The notes under the pieces: model-generated | Databases searched by the model: none | Seen by the model: only the letters and a program-made list of their open reading frames with translations | Told to the model about the DNA's origin: nothing | Part shown: in pieces, positions 59,511 to 64,000 of the stretch | Position numbering within the stretch: position 1 is the first letter of the stretch | Layout: every line of letters starts with the position of its first letter | Position numbers and translations under genes: made by a program | Assembly (NCBI GenBank): GCA_910576955.1 | Contig: CAJTJB010000004.1 | Location: 124,001-188,000, forward strand | From: an uncultured Alphaproteobacteria bacterium | GTDB taxonomy: Bacteria > Pseudomonadota > Alphaproteobacteria > RF32 > CAG-239 | Length of the DNA stretch: 64,000 bases | Direction of reading: 5' to 3'

Positions 59511-60188
59511 TTAGAGGGGGTGGGCGGAGAGGCAGGTGACGGCGCGACCTAATATCTCGAGGTGCAGAAATTCCCGCTCCACATTTTCATAGTGCGGGTT
59601 GTCGTCCATTAAGATATACATATCCGTATAGACTTGCTGCACCCGCTTGAGCTGCGCTATGCCGTTGTGCATGATGACATACAGACCGTCGGTCTTAAAC
59701 GTGGTGGAGGTGGTGTCGTATAATACCAAGCTGCCGTTCGGAAATGTGGGCTCCATATAGTCGCCGTCTATGCGAATCGCACGCAGGTTTTCCGGATTTG
59801 CCCCGCACCATGAGCCGAATTCTTTTTGGTTTAGGGATATCCTGCCGACTACCGTGTTGAAAAAATCAATTTTCGGGCGGGGGCTGTATATGTCTATCAT
59901 TACATAATCGCAGCTCTTGCCCAGACAGGCTTTCGGATTGGTAATCAGCGGCTCGCGGACAAATTGGTTGATTAACTCGTCGTCTATCAGCTCCTTTTCA
60001 TCTATGTTTAAAAATCGGCATACTTTTTTGCGGTCTATCTCGCTTAAGCGTTTCGGAAAGCCGTATTTGACATATTGCTGGATGTATGAGTCTTTGCGAC
60101 CGATGTGCAGCGATACTTCGCGAAAGGTGTGGGCGCTGTTTAAGATGTGCTGTTCCAAGCGTTTGCGTATTATTTCGGTGTCTGCCAT
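59511..60188 (-). CDS. Phage-type repressor (HTH + S24-like domain) lacking the catalytic Ser
   Basis: 225 residues. The N-terminal DNA-binding part has TFREVSLHIGRKDSYIQQYV. The C-terminal S24/LexA-like part has AIRIDGDYMEPTFPNGSLVLYD and AQLKRVQ. In cleavable CI/LexA proteins the motif is G-D-S-M; here the Ser position is Tyr144, while the general-base Lys181 is kept. The repressor is therefore unlikely to self-cleave in the SOS response. It is divergent from phage-replication-type genes, like a prophage control region. Confidence 0.85.
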   Translation of the reverse strand: MADTEIIRKRLEQHILNSAHTFREVSLHIGRKDSYIQQYVKYGFPKRLSEIDRKKVCRFLNIDEKELIDDELINQFVREPLITNPKACLGKSCDYVMIDIYSPRPKIDFFNTVVGRISLNQKEFGSWCGANPENLRAIRIDGDYMEPTFPNGSLVLYDTTSTTFKTDGLYVIMHNGIAQLKRVQQVYTDMYILMDDNPHYENVEREFLHLEILGRAVTCLSAHPL

Positions 60189-60449
60189 AGTTGTTCTCCT
60201 TTATGTTTTCAAGTATAACGATAAAAAAATATTTTAGCAAGTGCACATTTTGATATTGACATTATATTATTTTTCATATATAGCGACAAATACGGGTTGT
60301 TACTGCAATCCGGGGACTACCGAGTGGACTTGCTTTTTTGTCGCTTGGTTTTTTTTTGGACTATCGGTACTTTGGCGGACTTTCGGACTTTGGTGGTTTT
60401 GCCGGCGGCAAAGCTTTCGGGTAATCATTTTTTAGAATATGGGGAGATT
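60189..60449. promoter_or_regulatory. Divergent control region of the prophage-like module
   Basis: A rightward promoter-like pair TTGACA (60256-60261) and TATAGC (60279-60284) has a 17-bp spacer. AT-rich DNA with several near-palindromes toward the repressor start (AAGTATAACGATA, TTAGCAAGTGCACATTTT) may hold operators. The rightward leader (60290-60440) contains repeated GGACTT strings and two long T-runs. No gene is confidently assigned there. Confidence 0.45.
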
Positions 60450-61478
60450 ATGGAGCAAATTATTTTAAGCGCTAATTTACGGTTTGTGACGGCGGGGCTT
60501 TCGGCAGTGCAAAGAGGCGAACTGCTGCAGGCGCTTTTGGACGGAAACGGCGAGGCGCTGGCTGCAGAGGCACAAAATATTTATCGCTATATTATGGCAT
60601 TGCAAGAGGAAATGCTCGGCAAAAAGCAGCGTATGCGCGAGCTTTCCGCAAAGGGCGTGGCGGCACGGAAAAAGGCACAGAACACGGATATGGGGGAATG
60701 GTTTGATGAAACGCAACCGGCGGTGACCGACGGTCAACCGGCGGTTACGGACGGTGATAAAGAAAGAAAAGAAGCAAAAGAAAGTAATTATAATAAAATA
60801 AAAAAATTATTTATTTCTTCTTCGGAAAAGGAAAACGCTGACAGGCGCGCTGAAAGTTTGAGGCGGAAAAAACGGGAAACTGCCGGTGGGGCGGCTTTGC
60901 GACCGGCGGCGCGGGCGGATGTGCCTTTTGTGCCGCCGCTTGTGGACGAGGTGCGTGCATTTGTGACGGCGGAGGGGCTTATGGTTGAGCCCGAAACGTT
61001 TGTTGATTTTTATGACTCGCACGGCTGGAAAGTGGGGACAACGGCGATTAAAAACTGGAAAGCGACAGTCAGACTTTGGCATCGGCGGGCTTGTTATACC
61101 TGCAATGATGGGGGGATAAGGATGAGTTGTTGTCCCCATCCCCCAGCCCCTTCCTCCGAGGGAAGGGGAGGTGGCAGCGCCACGGGGTGTGATGGGAGGA
61201 GGGATGGTATGTCTTCACCCCCACCCGTCCTCCCCCCTCAAGGGGGAGGTGGCAGCGCGGGCTGTGGTGAGGGGTTGGGGAGGAAACGGGAGGATGAAAC
61301 CTATTGGCACGAGCTGATGGAAAAGGTGCGTGCCGTTGACTGCAGACCTCCGGATGAATGTAAACCGGAAACCGCAGACAATGTTCGTTACGGCGAGAGC
61401 TCTGCCCCGCCCGACGACGAACCCGAACTTTCGCCTTTCGCCCGCTTTATGCGGCGGATTGAAAACAATGACATGTGA
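60450..61478 (+). CDS. Phage-type replication protein with a repeat insertion, 342 aa
   Basis: The N-terminal 75 residues (LSAVQRGELLQALLDGNGEA, then YIMALQEEMLGKKQRM) resemble the DUF6291-type start of prophage replication organisers. The middle VRAFVTAEGLMVEPETFVDFYD..GWKVGTTAIKNWKATVRLW matches the DNA-binding module common in such proteins. Residues about 220-280 are translated R1 repeats (PHPPAPSSEGRGG, PPPVLPPQGGGG), in frame. GGGGAGA precedes ATG 60450. It is followed by a helicase-loader-like gene. Confidence 0.72.
   Translation: MEQIILSANLRFVTAGLSAVQRGELLQALLDGNGEALAAEAQNIYRYIMALQEEMLGKKQRMRELSAKGVAARKKAQNTDMGEWFDETQPAVTDGQPAVTDGDKERKEAKESNYNKIKKLFISSSEKENADRRAESLRRKKRETAGGAALRPAARADVPFVPPLVDEVRAFVTAEGLMVEPETFVDFYDSHGWKVGTTAIKNWKATVRLWHRRACYTCNDGGIRMSCCPHPPAPSSEGRGGGSATGCDGRRDGMSSPPPVLPPQGGGGSAGCGEGLGRKREDETYWHELMEKVRAVDCRPPDECKPETADNVRYGESSAPPDDEPELSPFARFMRRIENNDM
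61105..61290 (+). repeat. Two R1 repeats inside the phage replication gene
   Basis: R1 of the CCCCATCCCCC type at about 61132-61170 and of the TCACCCCCACC type at about 61215-61248 are separated by a short GTGGCAGCGCCAC palindrome. All are read in frame. Confidence 0.8.
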
Positions 61479-61499
61479 CATATTATCGGAGATAAGACT

Positions 61500-61985
61500 A
61501 TGAGCCAAAAAAGCGATTATTTTTTCGTGACCATTAAACAAGTTTTCCCTAACTTTGCCAAACCGTCTGATTTGGATGTCGAAATTTGGGAGGAAGTGTT
61601 GGAACCTTACAGCGTCGAAATTATACGCAAAGGGATAAAATCTTACCGCAAAAACGTTGATAGCGGGTTTGCACCGACGCCGGCGAAGTTTCGCGAATAT
61701 TTGTATGCGCCGGTGGTTAAAGATAAAAAACAACCTCCGGAACTGCCGCTTTCGCCCGAATCGTATCTGATGGAAACGGATATTAAAGCCGGACGTTGCA
61801 GGCACTTTTTTCCGACTTATGTGCGGGCGGTGGCGTATGTGCTTGATGTTAAAGTGCGCGAGGCGGTCGACCCCGAGGACTTTCCAAAGATGTCACGCGT
61901 GGCGCGCTATCGCTATGCCGTTGACAACGGTTTGTTTGCCGATTTTGAACAGACGCTGGATCACGTTTATAAAGCGGGGCGTTAA
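61500..61985 (+). CDS. Phage helicase-loader-like protein, 161 aa
   Basis: The stretch DVEIWEEVLEPYSVEIIRKGIKSYRK followed by GFAPTPAKFREYL resembles the N-terminal module of phage helicase-loader proteins (G39P type). The remainder (HFFPTYVRAVAYVLDVKVREAV) is unassigned. It lies 21 nt after the replication gene and 1 nt before the next, so the three form an early operon. The family call is by pattern only. Confidence 0.6.
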   Translation: MSQKSDYFFVTIKQVFPNFAKPSDLDVEIWEEVLEPYSVEIIRKGIKSYRKNVDSGFAPTPAKFREYLYAPVVKDKKQPPELPLSPESYLMETDIKAGRCRHFFPTYVRAVAYVLDVKVREAVDPEDFPKMSRVARYRYAVDNGLFADFEQTLDHVYKAGR

Positions 61986-61986
61986 T

Positions 61987-62421
61987 ATGGGCGGGCAAAC
62001 GTTTCTTTTAAATAAATATTTTAATATCGGGTGGCTCACGCGGCGCTATTATGACGGCAAGCTTTATCATCAGCCGTTCAGCGCCGAAGACCGCCTGCTT
62101 GCCGGCGAGCGTCTGTATGCGGATTTTTTGGTATGGAACCGCCATTTCGGGGCGCTGCGCTGTGTCGATTTGCAAAAGCCCCGTGTGGATGGCGGGGGCG
62201 GGAGGGGCTTTGTGCCGCTTTCTGCCGAGGCGGAGCGTTTTCGGCGGGCGCTCCGGCTTATTTCCAAGCCCTCAATGCCGGTGGTGTATAAAATTGTGCT
62301 TGAAGAGTGCGAAATCAGACCGCCCGCCTCGATGTCTGCCCGGGAAAGGCTCTATTTCAACGACGAGATTAAAGGGTTGTTGTGTCGGGGGCTCGACCAA
62401 CTATGCCGGTTCTATGGGTAA
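61987..62421 (+). CDS. Phage-like hypothetical protein, 144 aa
   Basis: A basic, aromatic-rich soluble protein (LNKYFNIGWLTRRYYDGKLY, VYKIVLEECEIRPP, LYFNDEIKGLLCRGLDQLC). Its position as third gene of the early operon and its size fit a prophage accessory or late-regulator gene, but I do not recognise the family. ATG 61987 follows the previous stop by 1 nt, implying coupling. The reading frame ends where an R4 repeat begins. Confidence 0.55.
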   Translation: MGGQTFLLNKYFNIGWLTRRYYDGKLYHQPFSAEDRLLAGERLYADFLVWNRHFGALRCVDLQKPRVDGGGGRGFVPLSAEAERFRRALRLISKPSMPVVYKIVLEECEIRPPASMSARERLYFNDEIKGLLCRGLDQLCRFYG

Positions 62422-62560
62422 ATTTTGCGATTGAACTCCTAAATGGAAGCCTGTCTTCAGTCGGGTCACGTACGTTTATGTACGCTCCCCTCCTTTGCAG
62501 GACATTTAGGGTTCACTCACTAAATTTCCCTCATAGCACCAGCATAGTTTCGGTACTGAT
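62421..62560. repeat. R4 repeat copy
   Basis: AAATGGAAGCC..GTCACGTACGTTTATGTACG..GGACATTTAG: the outer ends CTAAATGGAA / GGACATTTAG are complementary, and the ACGTACGTTTATGTACGT part is a further hairpin. Confidence 0.72.
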
Positions 62561-62579
62561 AGGCGGGTTGTTAGGATGA

Positions 62580-63060
62580 TGTGGTGTCACCCCCACCCGT
62601 CCTCCCCCCTCAAGGGGGAGGGGGGAGGTGCTTTATAGGATTCCTCCCCCCCTGGGCGGGGGAGGATAGGAGAGGGGGAAGTTATTATGCTGATTGAGAT
62701 TGCCACGTCGCTATGCTCCTCGCAATGACTCGCGAAAAAAGGAAGCCCGCGCAATGATTTGGGGAAAATGGTAAGGATGAGTTTGTTGTCCCCATCCCCC
62801 TTACCCCTCTAGCTTCGTAAGTGTTGCGTTGTTCGCAACACTAACTGCGCTTCGGTCAAGCCAACTCTAAATTCCCTTTGTTGCTTTTACAAGCAAGTCG
62901 TTCGTTAAGAGTTGCTATTGCTCTCGGCAAAAAAAAGCCCACTGGGCTCTTTTTGCTCTGCGAGCCCCCCGAGGGAAGGGGAGGAGTAAAACCGCGGGAG
63001 ATCCCTTGACTCGGGCTGCAAAGCAGGCAGCCCGAGAGGGATGACGTTTAAAGGGGATGG
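62580..63060. repeat. Repeat cluster containing R5 copy 6
   Basis: R1 lies at about 62588-62622 and 62642-62678, R3 at about 62692-62732. R5 copy 6 at about 62808-62983 has AGTGTTGCG/CGCAACACT, CAACTCT/AGAGTTG, TTGCTT/AAGCAA, but the AGCCC ACT GGGCT terminal hairpin of copy 2, another mosaic. R2 lies at about 62995-63050. Confidence 0.83.
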
Positions 63061-63080
63061 GGGAGATTCAGAGAGTGGGA

Positions 63081-64000
63081 TTAGCGGAGGGTGGATTGGA
63101 GTTTGGCGAGGGCGGTCGGGGTTAGGGTCAGGATGATGTAGCCGTTATGTATCCAGATGCTTTCCGGCGCAGGGAATGCTTGGGCGCGCGTTAATATGTA
63201 TTCGCGTATCTCCGGATTCGCCGCTGCCTCTTCCGCTGTTGCGTCCGCACTCAAAAAATCTGTCTGATAATAGAAATTATAGGCGTCTTTGGCTCGACCC
63301 GCGGGATAATATGATTTTTGCAGCAGGTTGCCGTTTGCAAGCTCGTTTGCGTTTGCCAGATAATATTTTTTCCGCAGGCTCATTTCGCCGATTTGCAACA
63401 GCTTGTATTGGCGGTTGATGTCAAACTCCGGCATCTTTTCAAGCCGCGTGATAATCCGCTCCGCAAGCTTTGTTTCCGCTTCCCAGCCGAATTTCCACAC
63501 TTTTTGCGCGTATGCCACGCGGACAAAACTCATCATTATTAAAAGCACACTCATAACATATGCGAATCGGCGTATATAATTCCCGCCGAGGCGAATAAGC
63601 GTTATGAACATCAGAGCGTAAACCAGCGGCAGACCGTAAAAATTCATTTGCACGGCGTAGGTGACGGCGTCTTCCGGATTCGTGCTGAAAAGCACTGACA
63701 GTTTGCTTGCTAATATAATAAAAGGAATTAAAGCGAGGCTTTTGGCTGCCGTTTTGCCGCTCGGGGCATTGAATATGACCGTGAAGACGGCGCTTATTGC
63801 CAGTATTAAGAATAATGCCTGATAACTCAAATCAATAAATGGAAAAACTACGGCGAACTGGCTAACCGCGCTTTTAAACAAAAGCGGGAGGTTAAACCAG
63901 CACGCCGTTAGCGGAGCTGTCAGATTGAAAGGGCTCGCCAACACGCCGCTGTCTTTTAATAAAGACATGATGAGCAGATAGACCATCACTGCGGCGGTCA
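63081..64000 (-). CDS. Multispanning membrane protein, probable GtrII-type glucosyltransferase, N-terminus beyond the edge
   Basis: The frame is open to the window end. The visible part of about 306 residues has at least six hydrophobic helices, then a periplasmic-looking domain (FDINRQYKLLQIGEMSLRKKYY). The topology and the SFVRVAYAQKVWKFGWEAE region suggest the C-terminal half of a GtrII-like O-antigen glucosyltransferase, but this is a weak recognition. The N-terminal part that would settle the family is missing. Confidence 0.65.
   Translation of the reverse strand, partial: TAAVMVYLLIMSLLKDSGVLASPFNLTAPLTACWFNLPLLFKSAVSQFAVVFPFIDLSYQALFLILAISAVFTVIFNAPSGKTAAKSLALIPFIILASKLSVLFSTNPEDAVTYAVQMNFYGLPLVYALMFITLIRLGGNYIRRFAYVMSVLLIMMSFVRVAYAQKVWKFGWEAETKLAERIITRLEKMPEFDINRQYKLLQIGEMSLRKKYYLANANELANGNLLQKSYYPAGRAKDAYNFYYQTDFLSADATAEEAAANPEIREYILTRAQAFPAPESIWIHNGYIILTLTPTALAKLQSTLR

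Noticed and set aside
60241..60435. 64-codon hydrophobic frame in the rightward leader of the prophage module
   Set aside because: The start overlaps the promoter -35 region, there is no ribosome-binding site, and the hydrophobicity comes from T-runs.

Overview
The window looks like a chromosomal segment of an uncultured, probably gut-associated alphaproteobacterium. The evidence is a Caulobacter-type cell-cycle methyltransferase (CcrM), a long GyrA with an extra acidic tail, the gppA/rlmE neighbourhood, and a full set of lipid A/Kdo genes (lpxA, waaA, lpxK, pagP, a DUF374 acyltransferase). The host genes have moderate GC. Two AT-rich patches (about 20.0-22.9 kb and 52.1-54.5 kb) look acquired. 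The lineage is inferred; nothing in the window names the species.

Layout: 0-14 kb holds gyrA, a conserved unknown gene, an RlhA/U32-type gene and a 2066-residue protein whose N-terminus looks like an M48 metallopeptidase and whose C-terminus looks like a UbiB/ABC1 kinase-like domain. 14.3-23.2 kb is an accessory island starting at a CAU tRNA: an insertion-like element, a serine recombinase, a degenerate recombinase paralogue, then a CDP-sugar/glycosyltransferase operon and two gene remnants. 23.5-35.9 kb is envelope biogenesis (two RgpF-like proteins, lpxA, gltX, DUF374, waaA, lpxK, a GT8 transferase, pagP) and an RNase H. 36-42 kb has tRNA-Arg, tRNA-Leu, a CorA-type transporter and a two-gene tail-fibre/LamG-like operon. 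42-49.8 kb has fhs, a thioredoxin-like protein, ccrM, two Ppx/GppA paralogues, rlmE and tRNA-Pro. 49.8-54.5 kb is a decayed prophage and defence patch (nuclease remnant, tail-fibre fragment, GmrSD-like DUF262/DUF1524 protein). 55-64 kb has an FAD dehydrogenase, trmJ, a phage-type repressor with divergent replication genes, and an edge-truncated membrane glucosyltransferase-like gene.

The dominant unusual feature is an extreme load of short palindromic repeats. I group them as follows. R1 is a C-rich/G-rich hairpin (CCTCCCCC..GGGGGAGG or CCCCTTCC..GGAAGGGG). R2 has the outer arms GATCCCTTGA..AGGGATGACG around a variable inner stem. R3 has the outer arms GATTGCCACG..CTCGCAATGAC around a variable inner stem. 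R4 is a roughly 110-bp unit with GATGGAAGCC..ACGTA..GGACAT. R5 is a roughly 170-nt three-hairpin unit (six copies) nested inside an R1 arm. R6 is a tRNA-associated element (two copies). R1-R4 fill almost every intergenic gap and have also entered reading frames in frame (U32 gene, fhs, FAD dehydrogenase, an RgpF-like gene, a phage replication gene), as Rickettsia palindromic elements do. R2, R3 and R5 keep their pairing while the paired bases change between copies, which suggests selection on a folded nucleic acid.

A second theme is leader control. Four accessory genes (starts 14852, 32484, 39107, 51787) have an intrinsic-terminator-like hairpin between a likely promoter and the ribosome-binding site. 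This suggests attenuation or processive antitermination. The strongest candidates for undescribed biology are the R6 tRNA elements, the R5 repeat and the M48-UbiB fusion protein.
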